From: Selaginella moellendorffii
Taxonomy: Eukaryota; Streptophyta; Lycopodiopsida; Selaginellales; Selaginellaceae
Reading direction: 5' to 3'
Length of the DNA: 64,000 nt
Assembly: GCF_000143415.4 (NCBI RefSeq)
Contig: NW_003314304.1
Location: 134,905-198,904, forward strand
Shown: piece by piece, positions 10,450 to 25,919 of the stretch
Layout of the letters: each line of letters begins with the position of its first letter
How positions within the stretch are numbered: position 1 is the first letter of the stretch
The notes under the pieces: generated by a model
The model's input: the letters and a program-made list of their open reading frames with translations, nothing else
Database searches by the model: none
Told to the model about the DNA's origin: nothing
Program-made: the position numbers and the translations under genes

Positions 10450-12180
10450 ATGGAACCGTTTCGTGGTTTGAAGCTACTCAGGAACATCGCCAGGAACAAA
10501 TGGATGGCCGTGGTAGCAACTTTCTTCATCATGGCTACCGCTGGAGCAACTTACAGCTTTGGGCTCTATTCCCAGAAAATGAAGACTACACTCGGTTACA
10601 GCCAGAAAACCATCAGCACGATTGCTCTCTTCAAAGATCTCGGTGCCAAGGTTGGTCTCGTGTCCGGACTGATATATGATGTTACGGGGCCGTGGGTCGT
10701 ACTGGGAATGGGTGCTGTGCTCAACACTCTCGGCTTCCTCATGATCTGGCTAGCTCTTACTCGAAGGATATCGGCTCCACAGATCTGGCAAATGTGCCTC
10801 TACATCTTCCTCGGGACAAACTCTCAGTCGTTCACCAACACCGGAGTGGTGGTCACCTGCGTCAAGAACTTCCCAAACAACAGAGGCTTTCTCATCGGGC
10901 TGCTCAAAGGGTTCGTGGGACTGAGTGGAGCGATCCTCACCATGGCATACGAAGCCATCTACGGGACAAAGGATCCAGCAAACTTCGTCCTCCTGCTTAC
11001 ATGGCTTCCTCCCAGCGTCTGCCTCCTCTTTATGTTCTTCGTGAGGAGAACGACACCCAGCGGCGAAGACCAGGCACGGGTCGAGAAGAGAATCGCGTAC
11101 GTGTTCTTCGTCATTTCCGTGTCGCTGGCGATGTACCTTATGGTGATCATCATCGTCAAGAACCTGGACGGGGTGGTCATTCCTCGCTGGGTGATCCAGC
11201 TGCTGGCCGTAGTTATGCTGGTCATCATTCTTTTGCCACTGGGAGTGGTGCTCAAGCAGGAGCTCCAAGGGTGGAAAGGAGGTACAGTCGCTCAAGAACA
11301 GCATCCAGATTACGTCCGAACAGATGAACAACAGCAAGAGCAACGACAGGGCAAAGAACTGGAAGAAGTTCCTGCAAAAGGACTGGAAGAAGGTCCCTCA
11401 GAAGTGGAAAATCTAGTCGACAAGAGGAAGAATTGGAGTTTGCGGAGAATTGTTCATGCCATCTTGACCAGGCCTCCCAGGGGTGAAGACTACACCATAC
11501 CCGAGGGGATTTTCAGCATCGACATGCTTCTCATCTTCGTCTGCACGACCTGTGGCTTTGGAACGGGCTTAGCAGTCTATGACAACCTCGGACAGATTGG
11601 TGACTCTCTTCGTTACTCCCACGAACAAGTCGGGACTTTCGTCCAGCTCCTAAGCATCTGGAACTTCCTCGGCCGTGTGACCATCGGCCTCGTCTCGGAC
11701 ATTTTCCTCCAAAAGTTCCAGGTACCTCGTCCGTTCTTCTTCGCTCTGACTCTCGGCCTCTCAGCGCTCGGCCAGCTCTTCCTGGCTCTCAACTTCAAGT
11801 CGGCGCTGTTCATGTCCTCGATCCTGATTGGCTTCGGCTACGGAGCCCAGCTTGTGCTCATGTACATCCTCACCTCGGAGTTTTTCGGGCTCAAGTACTA
11901 CGGGACTCTCTACAACGTTTGCAACATGGCCAGCCCTCTCGGGAGCTACGTGTTCTCGGTGAAGATTGCGGGGGAGCTGTACGACAAGGAGGCTCTCAAG
12001 CAGCAAAACTCTGGAGGAGACCACCATGGCCTCCTCTGCTATGGAGCTCGCTGCTACAGGCGCTCCTTCATCATCTCCACCGCTACTTGTGTTTTTGGCG
12101 TGCTCGTAGCGCTCGGTCTCACGCTGCGGACTCGGAAGTTTTGCAAGGAACTGGCTCTCAAACTCAGGAAAAGAAGATAG
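10450..12180 (+). CDS. nodulin-like / NFD4-type MFS transporter, 576 aa
   Basis: An intronless gene for a membrane protein of the plant nodulin-like branch of the major facilitator superfamily. The N-terminal half is typical: a basic start, NKWMAVVATFFIM, GATYSFGLYSQ and TISTIALFKDLG, then several hydrophobic helices. A charged Gln/Glu-rich cytosolic loop (residues ~278-335) separates it from the second helical bundle, which begins near SIDMLLIFVCTTCGFG. About 12 transmembrane segments are expected. Substrates of this group are mostly unknown; some members have been linked to metal or organic-acid movement. The start at 10450 gives the conserved N-terminus. Confidence 0.9.
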   Translation: MEPFRGLKLLRNIARNKWMAVVATFFIMATAGATYSFGLYSQKMKTTLGYSQKTISTIALFKDLGAKVGLVSGLIYDVTGPWVVLGMGAVLNTLGFLMIWLALTRRISAPQIWQMCLYIFLGTNSQSFTNTGVVVTCVKNFPNNRGFLIGLLKGFVGLSGAILTMAYEAIYGTKDPANFVLLLTWLPPSVCLLFMFFVRRTTPSGEDQARVEKRIAYVFFVISVSLAMYLMVIIIVKNLDGVVIPRWVIQLLAVVMLVIILLPLGVVLKQELQGWKGGTVAQEQHPDYVRTDEQQQEQRQGKELEEVPAKGLEEGPSEVENLVDKRKNWSLRRIVHAILTRPPRGEDYTIPEGIFSIDMLLIFVCTTCGFGTGLAVYDNLGQIGDSLRYSHEQVGTFVQLLSIWNFLGRVTIGLVSDIFLQKFQVPRPFFFALTLGLSALGQLFLALNFKSALFMSSILIGFGYGAQLVLMYILTSEFFGLKYYGTLYNVCNMASPLGSYVFSVKIAGELYDKEALKQQNSGGDHHGLLCYGARCYRRSFIISTATCVFGVLVALGLTLRTRKFCKELALKLRKRR

Positions 12181-12390
12181 GAAGGAATTCTCCGTACGAA
12201 GCTGTACGGATATAACAAACGGAAAGCGATATTCTATTTCTGGTACGGGTATGTACGGACGATAATTGTAAATATGAACAGGGTTCGAATCTGGCGGTGG
12301 GAACTAAGATTTCTTTCCCTAGATTTTTTAGTGAGAAAGCGCGGGAGCGAGAGCGCGCCTTGGATCTAGGCTAGTGGCGGCGGCAGCGGG

Positions 12391-13821
12391 ATGGAGGAGG
12401 AAAGCGAGGTCATGACGATCGAGGAGTTTCTGGAGAACCAGGAAGCGGAGGAAGAGGTATGGCTGTTAGATTGGGGTTTGAGGACTGAAGGAATAGCTCA
12501 TTCCAGAGCGCCGATCTTGTTTTTGGCGGCGATGAGGGCAAGGAATGCACGTACAACGAGGGATACATGCCTCGGCAGGCCGTGTTCTCGTGCTTGAGTT
12601 GCGCGCCCCAGGGGAATGCCGGGATTTGCACGGCTTGTTCTTTGGCTTGTCACGATGGACATGAGGTGAAAATGAAGGATTTATGCGCTTTCTCTTGCTG
12701 ATCTCCATTTTTGTTTTTCTGTTCGCTTTCTTCTGGTACTTAGATTGTGGAGCTTTGGACAAAAAGGAACTTTCGATGCGACTGTGGCAACTCCAAGTTC
12801 GGTGGGAAAGACTGCAAGCTTTGGAAGGAGAAAGACGCCGAGAACAAAGAGAATGCTTACAACCAGAACTTTGTGGGGCTTTACTGCATTTGCCACCGCC
12901 AGCATCCAAACCCCGAGGACGAACACCTCGGTGAAATGCTGCAGTGCTGCATTTGCGAGGACTGGTTTCATGAAGCTCACCTTGGTCTGCTATCCTCGGA
13001 GAAGGTCAGCTTTGTGTTTCCTTTTGAAGTCTAAGCTTTCTGGTCCATTTCATTAGGTGCCAAGGGACGAGGATAATGAGCCCTTGTTTGACGAACTGAT
13101 CTGCCAAAATTGTGTTGGACGGTGTAGTTTTCTCTTTCGGTACCAGGAGCTTCTTATTCCGCCTGGTATACCAGACGAAACCCATCCAGTTGAGCAGTCT
13201 GAAACAAGCACGGAGGCTCCTGCCAACGTTGCAGTCGAACAAACAATGGGAAGCAAGGCCGAGAAATCCGATGCTTTAACTTCCGGAAAGAAAGAAGAAG
13301 GTTCCGTGAGCAATGGAGTTTCGGATGTGGCTGGCTGCTCTCAATCCAGCAATTCCATTTGCAAGCTCAAGCCAGCCAACGTGAACGCGGAGACTGGAAA
13401 CTGCTTCGGAAAGGCTCTGTTTTTGGAGAGAAGCTGGAGGACCAGTCTCTGCCAGTGTGATTCCTGCGTGGAGCTGTACAAGACCAGAGGATTGAGCTTT
13501 CTTCTGGACAAGCTGGACACCCTTCAGTCCTACGAAGCATTGGCAAAGGAGAGGCGAAAGACACGGATGGAACAAGCCGAAGGTGCCAGCATGAAGCTTC
13601 TAAATAACTTGGACCACGTCGCGAAGGTGGAGTTCCTTCATGGTCTCAACGACATGACATCTGAGCTGAGCAGCTTCCTTGTAAGTGTTTTTATGCTTCG
13701 TTTCTTCTGTGATTAATTTTTGCATTCTTGGCAGGGGGATTTCCGCGACACGGGAAAGACTGTGACGAGTGCGGACGTCTACGAGTTCTTCGACCGGCTG
13801 AAAAAGAGACGCAAGCTGTAG
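12391..13821 (+). CDS. UBR7: UBR7-like putative E3 ubiquitin ligase (UBR box + PHD finger), 398 aa
   Basis: Exons 12391-12456, 12507-12665, 12744-13004, 13057-13680 and 13735-13821 sum to 1197 bp in frame. The Cys/His-rich UBR box spans roughly residues 30-100 (CTYNEGYMPRQ, CLSC, CTACSLACHDGHE, FRCDCGNSKFG). The atypical PHD finger follows (YCICHRQHP, MLQCCICEDWFH). A Ser/Glu-rich linker leads to a C-terminal block with WRTSLCQCDSC and a last-exon SADVYEFFDRLKKRRKL. UBR7 proteins are nuclear and bind histones; E3 activity on histone H2B is reported for the animal protein. All domains and zinc ligands appear intact. Confidence 0.92.
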
Positions 13822-13921
13822 CTCCTCTCCGAAGTTAAAAACTTGTTTTTTATTTGATAGGTACTTTGGGAAAAGCCCTAGGAGCGAAGATCGCCCTTGC
13901 AAGGTCAGTGAATTCTCACTC

Positions 13922-14629
13922 ATGACTCGACTGATAACGAGAGTTTCCAGGTTCTCGAAAAGAATGTCGACCACAGTGGCTGGAACAATGAGCATTGTGG
14001 AGCACGTCGTCTTCTTCAAAGTGAAGGAAGAGACTCCCGAAGAGAAGAAAGTGGCTATGGTGAGAGAACTCAACGCTCTCAAGTCACTGGAGGGAGTCCT
14101 CCATCTCAAAGCCGGGCCAGCTTTGCGAATCTGGCCGTCGCACCACAAACTCAGTGGAGGATTCACCCACGTCCTCCACAGCAGGTACTCGGACAAGGCA
14201 GGCTTGTCCGCTTACTCGGCTCATCCTTCTCACGTTAGCGTGGTGGAGAAGTTTGTGAAGCCGATCGCGGAGGACATCCTGGCCATGGACTGGGAAGCTC
14301 GGGTCGCTGCTCCTCTAGAGACTGGATTTGGAGCAAAGAGAGTGGTGGCTTGCAAACTTAAGGATGATCCGGAGAAGAACAGGGGGAAGCTTGTGGATCG
14401 GCTAGCAGGGAAAACTCCAGCAAGCGCAGGTGTTAACTTCTCTCCAGGGCGAGCTAAAGGTTTCAACTTTGGAATTTTGTCACTGGTGGGAAGTGTTGAC
14501 GAGCTTGAGAACCCGGAGATCCTGGAGGGCAGTCTTGGTAGCAATCCCCAAGTTGAGAGTTTGATCGTCCTGGATTACGCGAGTGGCGACGAGCGAGCTG
14601 AGAGCAGCGAGAGCTCAGCGAAAATGTGA
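13922..14629 (+). CDS. stress-response A/B barrel (Dabb) protein, UP3-like, up to 235 aa
   Basis: Two Dabb domains in tandem: the first starts at SIVEHVVFFKVKEE with a later GGFTHVLHSRYSD, the second at KRVVACKLKDD. These form ferredoxin-like dimeric barrels; plant members are small stress-induced or plastid proteins of unclear function. The start is uncertain. A GT-AG pair (donor near 13901, acceptor CCAG ending 13950) would remove the first ATG as part of a leader intron and leave ATG 13964 or 13988. If 13922 is used, the extra N-terminus is Arg/Ser-rich and could target an organelle. Confidence 0.82.
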   Translation: MTRLITRVSRFSKRMSTTVAGTMSIVEHVVFFKVKEETPEEKKVAMVRELNALKSLEGVLHLKAGPALRIWPSHHKLSGGFTHVLHSRYSDKAGLSAYSAHPSHVSVVEKFVKPIAEDILAMDWEARVAAPLETGFGAKRVVACKLKDDPEKNRGKLVDRLAGKTPASAGVNFSPGRAKGFNFGILSLVGSVDELENPEILEGSLGSNPQVESLIVLDYASGDERAESSESSAKM

Positions 14630-15167
14630 CAAGAAGACAAGAAGAAGAATCTCTTCAAGTTCAACTTTAAACAGTTGGAAATCTAAGCTGATAAATCCCA
14701 AAGACTTTTCCTTTCTTTTAACGCGTCCTCTACCTAGAAAAACATCTTCATTGAGAAATCCAGGAGATTTTCAAGGCGATAAGCCGGACAGCATCTAAAC
14801 ATTTTGGCTCTTTAGTTGGATCGTGACAAAGTAACAAACACCACGATGAACTAGCGATAGAGATTCCAGGGAATAATTGTTCTTCCTCATTCTGCAATGG
14901 CCATCGATGGACCCATTCATCCTGGCTTAAAATGTGAGAGTTTATTCCAGTGTATCACCATATCAATTTATTTGATCGGTTGAATGTATACGTAGCCATT
15001 CATGGGACATGGCATGGCCTATATAAAGGAAAGATTCTGGACATGTGGACAATTCTACAGAAATCACGCTATATTCCAAAGCTTAGAAGAATTTATCTTT
15101 GAGAAATGGCACCAAATCTGCCACGTAGGCCCAAACTATAGCACGGATGAAAAAAAATTCCATTTAA
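14630..15167. other. intergenic, GH1 promoter
   Basis: No gene is seen. A TATA box lies at 15020-15027 upstream of the beta-glucosidase. Confidence 0.6.
15020..15027 (+). promoter_or_regulatory. TATA box of the GH1 gene
   Basis: TATATAAA lies 141 bp upstream of the chosen start codon at 15168, within usual distance for a plant core promoter. Confidence 0.55.
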
Positions 15168-17604
<2,437 letters not shown>

Positions 17605-17652
17605 CAGGCTTGTTCCTCTTTTTATTTAACCGAGAAATATAACTTGAGGTTT

Positions 17653-19754
<2,102 letters not shown>

Positions 19755-19839
19755 TGGATTTCGCGAGCCAATGCGCTTTGCCGGTGTGTCACGAGAACGA
19801 ATATGCCTCTAGGGTTTTGTTATGTCTTAAGCCTACCCT

Positions 19840-19848
19840 AAACCCTAA
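19840..19848. promoter_or_regulatory. telo-box (AAACCCTAA) upstream of beta-amylase
   Basis: An exact AAACCCTAA sits in a short CCCTAAACCCTAAATCCTAAATCC run about 85 bp upstream of the beta-amylase start on the opposite strand. Confidence 0.5.
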
Positions 19849-20199
19849 ATCCTAAATCCGGGTTTGAGAAGAGAATATTCGCAGCCCCTCTGATCTTCCA
19901 AAGGTTTTTTTCTCGTTATTTTGCGAGTCTCGCGGAAGCTCCAACAAAATCGAATTATTTTTTGCTGCTATGCACGATGTCTGTTAGAAAATAAACTGAA
20001 AGAGCTGACATTGGGATTTCGACACAAGGCCCACTGCCAGCATTGCTTTGAAATGCATGCTCCTTGTAAGAAAAGCTTTGCGAGATCAGTCACTGCAGCA
20101 TTCTTGTACGAGCAAAATTCTTGTACTACTCGCCCATTTCTCTTTGTGGAGAGTTGCCATTGATTGATCTCGTCAAAGCTCCAGAAAACCTTGCTGTGC

Positions 20200-20207
20200 T
20201 ATATAAA
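20200..20207 (+). promoter_or_regulatory. TATA box of germin-like gene A
   Basis: TATATAAA is followed by CTCCATCACAAGAGAACC. The same block, inverted, precedes copy B (TATA at 26666-26673), so the core promoter was duplicated with the gene. Confidence 0.7.
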
Positions 20208-20298
20208 CTCCATCACAAGAGAACCCTTTCAAGATCTCTCCAGTCCCCATAGATCCATCCAAATCCCTTGTGATCTAGCTCTAATCATCCCGTAGACA

Positions 20299-20943
20299 AT
20301 GAAGATCTCAGCTCTCATGGTTACCATCCTCGCCTTGGCATTCACCGCAAGCGCCTCCGATCCAGATCCACTCCAAGACCTCTGCGTCGCCGATACCAAC
20401 AGCACCATCCGGGTCAATGGCTTCCCCTGCAAAGCCGTCCCGGTTGCTGCGGATTTCAAGTCGGCGCTCATCAAGAACCCGGGCAACACCAGCAATCCCC
20501 TGGGATCCATCGTCACCGCCGCCAACGTTCTTCGCTTCCAGGGCCTCAACACCCAGGGAGTGTCATTCGCTCGCGTGGATTTCGCTCCAGGGGGCACGAA
20601 TCCCCCTCACATCCATCCCCGGGGCACCGAGCTCCTCTTCTTGGTCCACGGGAGGCTCCTGGTGGGATTCGTCACGACCGGGGACAATAAGCTCTTTCTG
20701 GAGACTGTGGAGGAAGGAGAGCTCTTCGTGTTTCCCAGGGGTTTGATCCACTTCCAGCTCAACATTGCTGACACCCCGGCTTTCGCCGTGGCGGGATTCA
20801 ACAGCCAGAACCCCGGGGCCAGTCAGGTGGCAAAGGCGGTGTTTGCGTCGACTCCTCCGATTGATGATCGTGTCTTGGCGAGGGCATTCCAGATCTCTCC
20901 GGCAACCATCCAGACCCTGAGGAGTCTTATCGGCCGAACTTAA
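20299..20943 (+). CDS. germin-like protein A, 214 aa
   Basis: An intronless gene for a secreted single-cupin protein. Residues 1-19 (MKISALMVTILALAFTASA) are a signal peptide. The two conserved Cys (LCVAD and NGFPCK) form the germin disulfide. The metal ligands are in HIHPRGTE (two His, one Glu) and the His of RGLIHFQLN. Germin-like proteins are apoplastic Mn-binding hexamers, some with superoxide dismutase or oxalate oxidase activity; which applies here cannot be read. Copy B (25924-26568) differs at about 14 residues, most in the last 17. A LVHG here replaces LICG there just after the metal motif. Confidence 0.93.
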   Translation: MKISALMVTILALAFTASASDPDPLQDLCVADTNSTIRVNGFPCKAVPVAADFKSALIKNPGNTSNPLGSIVTAANVLRFQGLNTQGVSFARVDFAPGGTNPPHIHPRGTELLFLVHGRLLVGFVTTGDNKLFLETVEEGELFVFPRGLIHFQLNIADTPAFAVAGFNSQNPGASQVAKAVFASTPPIDDRVLARAFQISPATIQTLRSLIGRT

Positions 20944-22648
20944 TTCGCAAGAGTCGGTATGTCTTAAGAATAATTATACATGTTTTTAGGCGGCGGCATT
21001 CAATTTCAACAGAATAAAAGGACTTCAACATTGTTATTTAAAACTAGAAACATATGCAATATTTAAAATCAATGCAATTATAATAAGAGCTCGTTTCTAT
21101 AAAGAAAGATGTTGATGCATGAGCCTACCTGTGATGTGCATTACAACAACTCTACCCGTTTTAACATCCCGCTCCAATGTTCAGCAGATGATAAGCAATG
21201 ACTACCGCAATAGATCAGAAGGTGAATCTGTCACAACAAGAACTTGGGTGGCACACTCTTTCCTGTAGTGACCCATTTCCTTTAACTTGTGAATGACCCA
21301 AGCTTCCTCATCCAGAAAATTCACGTACCAGCAAGTGATGCCGGCAAAACTCTTCTCAACAGTCCACACTTCGGAAGCTGGAGAGGAATTACGTTTCATG
21401 TCTAAGTAGCTCATTTCACTGGTGAAACTTCGTGTAGTAGGCACATAATTCCAAGTGGTTTCTCACAGCATTCCTTGTCTCCCCGAAACTGGTTCCAGGA
21501 GCCCATTCCCTGCTTGGGAGACTCAGAAGTTTCCATAAAAACCGTCCATCCTCTCCCTCCCTCGTTCCATTCTTGTCCCTTTCCTCCACCTCTACAAAAC
21601 CGGTGAAGGCCCTTCTCCATCACAAACATGATGCCACGGAAGAACAGCGACTGCATCAGGTACTCGGTCGCCTTGGCCGGACGCGTTCACAACCTTGGGC
21701 CGCATGAAAACCTCTGGATTCATTAAGGCTATAGCACTCTCAGAAGTGACTGCGTTGAGGCTGGCAGAACTTGTAACCGAGCGAACATGCAAGTCTCCTT
21801 GAGCAGAGCCATCGAAGTGAAATGAACTTTGAGAATGCCACCCATCTCCAAGACACCACCGTCAATAGCTTCCATGAGAGTTATAGTGCCAAAAGTGAGC
21901 ACTGGTTTTAGGGTTTAGGATAATATAAGTGATAGAGGAAGGATACCAGTCTACTCTGCAAGCCATTCTCTCAAAAGCGGTACCGTTGAATGCATGAGAT
22001 CTCACACGGCCAACTGAAGCCAATGCTCGAGTGAGTGCACTTCCGCCAGTATGTCCGAGATCGCTTGCCGATGGTGTTCTTCATCTTCGCCACCATCGGA
22101 AAGTAGTCATCTTCTCAACCTGCTACTGACCCAGCCGCCAGTTTTTTTCTGTGAACTTGCGTTGTACAGAGGGGGGCGACGAGCCGGAAAGATGATGCGG
22201 CCGAAGTGGATAACAATTGCAATGAGGACGGCTCAATGACGCGTAAGGATCCTCATTCTGAGCAACGCAATGTCTTGCTTTCCTTTTTGGTATGCATTGG
22301 CTATAGATATATGTCAAAATGCTATGATACTTTCTTTGCAAACACTGGAAAATTTAGCAGAAGAAGGAAATAAATGATTTATGGTCCTGGGACCATGGAA
22401 GAACAATAAACCATTTAGAGATTCTATGCTGAGGGTAGTTCCATGGCTCTATGATTTTACAATTGACAATTACAAGGAGCTAAGGACTGGTAGCTAATGC
22501 AAGAAGAAAAAAAAATTGCAAATAAGGAAACGAGAATTTTCTGCATGCACCGTTGACACTAGTTATGCGAATTTCCGTCAATCAAATAAGTAGGTGTTAA
22601 AGGACTTGTAATAAAAAAAACGTAGATAAATACCAGATTCCCCAGAAT
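20944..22648. other. intergenic with unidentified coding-like remnants
   Basis: Minus-strand frames at 21202-21444, 21411-21656 and 21592-21792 follow one another with stops and frame changes. They contain ordinary-looking protein text such as EVWTVEKSFAGITCW and IALMNPEVFMRPKVV. I could not identify a family. This may be a decayed gene. 22240-22640 is AT-rich and empty. Confidence 0.35.
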
Positions 22649-22723
22649 TTGCCACCTGTTCGTCCCGATTCAGAAATACTTAAACGCAAGAAGAAGATCC
22701 ATGGAAGATACTCCTCCCTTGTG

Positions 22724-23872
22724 ATGCCTCAACAAGGAGAAGAGAAGCGGAGGGCCTTCGTCACCTTCCTCGCCGGCGATGGTGATTACATCAAAGGGGT
22801 GATCGGCCTCTCCAAGAGCCTCCGCCTCGTCGACTCGAGATACAAGCTCATCGTCAGTGTTCTTCCGGATGTTCCGCGCCGCCACACCGATCTCCTCCTC
22901 TCCCACGGCTGCAATGTGCGATCCATCCAGCCGGTTCTTCCGCCCCCGGGAGTTTGCGCCTTCGCGTGGCCCCGCTATGCCATCAATTACTCCAAGCTCC
23001 GGATGTGGGAGGTGAGAGCTCTCTCTTTTCCGCCAGGACTCGCTACTGGGTTCCTCAAAGCGGTGGTCTTTCGATCGGATTTGTGTCGAGATTGCGTCTT
23101 CTTTCTTCTCGGGCTCTAATGTGACTTGGGCTTTCTTCTCCAGTTCGAGGACTACGATCAGCTCTTGTATCTCGACGCGGACATGATGGTGTTTGAGAAC
23201 ATCGACGAGCTCTTCGATCTGTCGCCCCCCGGATCCCTGACCGCCGTCAAGGACTGCTTCTGCGACTGGAGCCACACTCCCCAGTTCACGCTCGGCTACT
23301 GCCAACAGTGCCCCGGCCGAGTCCCCTGGAACTTCGCCCTCGGCGAGCCCCCGAAGCCTTACTTCAATGCCGGGATGTTCGTCTTCGAGCCGAGCAGCAA
23401 GACCTTCGGCAGGATGGTGCAAGCCCTGGCCGAGAATCATCCCACACCATTCGCAGAACAGGTGAAAGCTCTGCTCTCGGGAAATTACAACTGCATCTTA
23501 ATCTTTGCTCCATGGCAGGATTTCCTCAACTTGTTCTTCCAGGACGCCTTCCGGCCGGTTCCAAACGCCTATAACTTGGAGATGGCGATGCTGTGGAGGC
23601 ACCCCGAGAACGTCAACCTGGACAAGACCAAAGTCATCCACTATTGCGCTGCTGTAAGTTTCTAAGTTCTTCTTCTAGCTCGAAATCCTTTGGAGAAACT
23701 CGATTTACAGGGATCCAAGCCTTGGGCTTACACCGGAGAAGGCGCAAACATGGATCGAGAGGACGTGAAAGAGCTCGTGCGCAAATGGTGGGGCGTGTAT
23801 AATACACCACTGTCGCTCGTGGATGGCTGTGGCCCCAAGGATCATCCAGCGTCTGTGAAAGTTCTCGGGTAA
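22724..23872 (+). CDS. GolS: galactinol synthase (GT8), 300 aa
   Basis: Four exons (22724-23011, 23144-23461, 23519-23653, 23711-23872) sum to 903 bp. The protein transfers galactose from UDP-galactose to myo-inositol, the first step of raffinose-family oligosaccharide synthesis, in the cytosol. Landmarks are AFVTFLAGDGDY, the YLDADM metal-binding DxD, FNAGMFVFEPS, MAMLWRHPENV and HYCAAGSKPW. The ATG at 22724 is used because the longer frame upstream opens only with TTG. The hydrophobic C-terminal pentapeptide usual in galactinol synthases is not present; the protein ends HPASVKVLG. GolS genes are typically stress-induced, but no promoter element was identified here. Confidence 0.9.
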
Positions 23873-24652
23873 AGGTGGCATCCTCTCCAAAGGTAAGATT
23901 CGCCGATCGATGTCTTGTAAGCGTAGAGTGATCCATGGAGAACTTTGACGAGCTAACCTTGTAGCGCCAAAGTGAAATTCGCAGAAGGAAGAACCTCGAA
24001 TCTCACTTGTATTTCTTCGAAGAGCAAAGTTCTCGTAAACTTTATGATTTTTCCTACTCTGTAATTGCACTCTGGTTTGCTATTAAAGGCTAAGCAATAT
24101 AATTTCTTCTTTTTCGGTGATTACAATCGAAAAGGATTTGGATACTACTTGTTCGTGAATAGGTCATAGTGTGGCTGTTATGTGCACACTGCTGGTGGCA
24201 TTGGGCGTGGTGGACGATTGGAAGGAAGCCGAGAACTTGATAAAGGAACACACCGCATTAAGAGGATAAAAAAGAGTTTAAACTATGCCATTCTTGAAGA
24301 GATATTTAATGAGCAATGTGTAAATTCCAGGTGGATCATGTTCTTGAAGAGATTTGTGTATGCTCATAGATGGTTTTCTTGATTTGTTGAAATTAATAGT
24401 GGATCTCACCATGATCAACAGGAGTGGAAACAAAATTTTGCTTACCACAAAGGAAAATCCCTTAAAGTATAGACATAAATTTTAGAAGACAAGATTAAAA
24501 TGATTGATTTAGTTTATTTTACATGACCAAGGCTAAGCAAACAAGTTGGCTAAGCAAACAAGTTTGCTGGACAACCGATTGTAAATGTAGATGCCATTTT
24601 TAAAATGCACAAAAATGAGGACCTATAAGTAATAGAAATGAAAAAACTTATA

Positions 24653-24690
<38 letters not shown>

Positions 24691-25440
24691 CGCATCACTT
24701 TATGTGATTTTTTATTGATTTTATTAAATATTTTATTCAATTATTTTAAATTAAATTATTATTAAATTTTAATAAGATTATTTTTCAAAAATTTAATTTA
24801 TTAATAAAATATTTTAAATAGCTATAATATGAGCTATTAAAAATTTAATTTATAGTTCATTCATCCAAAGTCGTAAAAGATTTAATTGCAAGCCATATTT
24901 TAACAGCATTGTACATAACAAACTACTGAGTTTAGTTTTTTACTATATGAGCAATTAAGCCATTTTTTTTATATTTTTGGGCATAAATAATTTAAGCAAA
25001 TACAATCATTCTAACAACCACAAAACTCAAAAAAAAAAAAACTTAAGAAAAAAATATTTACATTGCAATTTGCAATACACCTAAATATAACAAACCATGC
25101 AATGTAAAAAACTTATGTATATGATTATGAATGCAAAAAATCAATAAAGCTACCAAAATTATAATAATATCCACTTAATTAAAAAAAACTACTACACTCA
25201 ACATCCCAAACAATGAAATAAATGTTTTACCTTCGTTTCATAAGATAGTGTTTTATAACAATTCTTGTGAATTTTAAATTTAAAATAAATATTAAAATTT
25301 ATTTGTTTTTTATAAAAATAATAATTATATACTTTTAAAGATACTAAACAACTCAATTTACCTTTAGTACTATAGAAATTTCACATATATAACTTTTTTA
25401 CTTATATTTAAATATTTAACTTTATATAACCTCATTATGC
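23873..25440. other. AT-rich island with (TA)n, no gene
   Basis: From about 24400 the sequence is strongly AT-rich. A (TA)n tract covers 24659-24687. No coding frame, terminal repeat or transposase remnant could be recognised. Confidence 0.6.
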
Positions 25441-25919
25441 ACTGAAATCTAAGAAGATCAGCTTATAACCTCCACTACCAAGAAGTCCCCAATTCCACAC
25501 TCATTAGTAGGCAATTGAAAATCTCTATAAAGTTCTCAACTGGATTGTGTGATAAGAGTTTCTTTGCTTCTAAAGAGTAGTGTGATGGATATAACGGAAG
25601 CAAACTTCTGCCAGCAAAACGAGGTGGCATCCAAAGCAATACGTGGAGAATTGTAACTCAGGCTTGCTGGCTTCTTTCACGAGTTCCAACTCAAATAACT
25701 TAGCAATAACAGTAAAATCACTAATGTGAAAAACTCTTTCAAGCTCCCAATCTTCCTAGTCCCACCTCAGCAGCTAGGGCGGTAGTCTAGCTTCCCCAAA
25801 CATCCTCACAAGCTCCAAAGCCCTGGGAGAGTTCAAAGGAGTTAACTTCGGCACTCGATTTTTCTTACATCGATTTGTGATTATTTACTTCATTTTGAAA
25901 ATAGCAACCTTTTGTCTTG
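25441..25919. other. mixed-composition spacer, origin unknown
   Basis: Base composition returns to normal, unlike the flanking AT-rich DNA. Short minus-strand frames (for example one containing LERVFHISDF) are broken by stops. Possibly a gene remnant, not identified. Confidence 0.3.

Noticed and set aside
12270-12310. tRNA-like T-loop GGTTCGAATC
   Set aside because: No D-arm, anticodon arm or acceptor stem could be paired upstream.
22670-23440. 256-aa ORF opposite galactinol synthase
   Set aside because: Antisense shadow; the plus strand carries all family motifs and splice sites.
24600-25440. LTR or DNA transposon in the AT-rich island
   Set aside because: No terminal repeats, target duplication or transposase/RT fragment could be found by eye.
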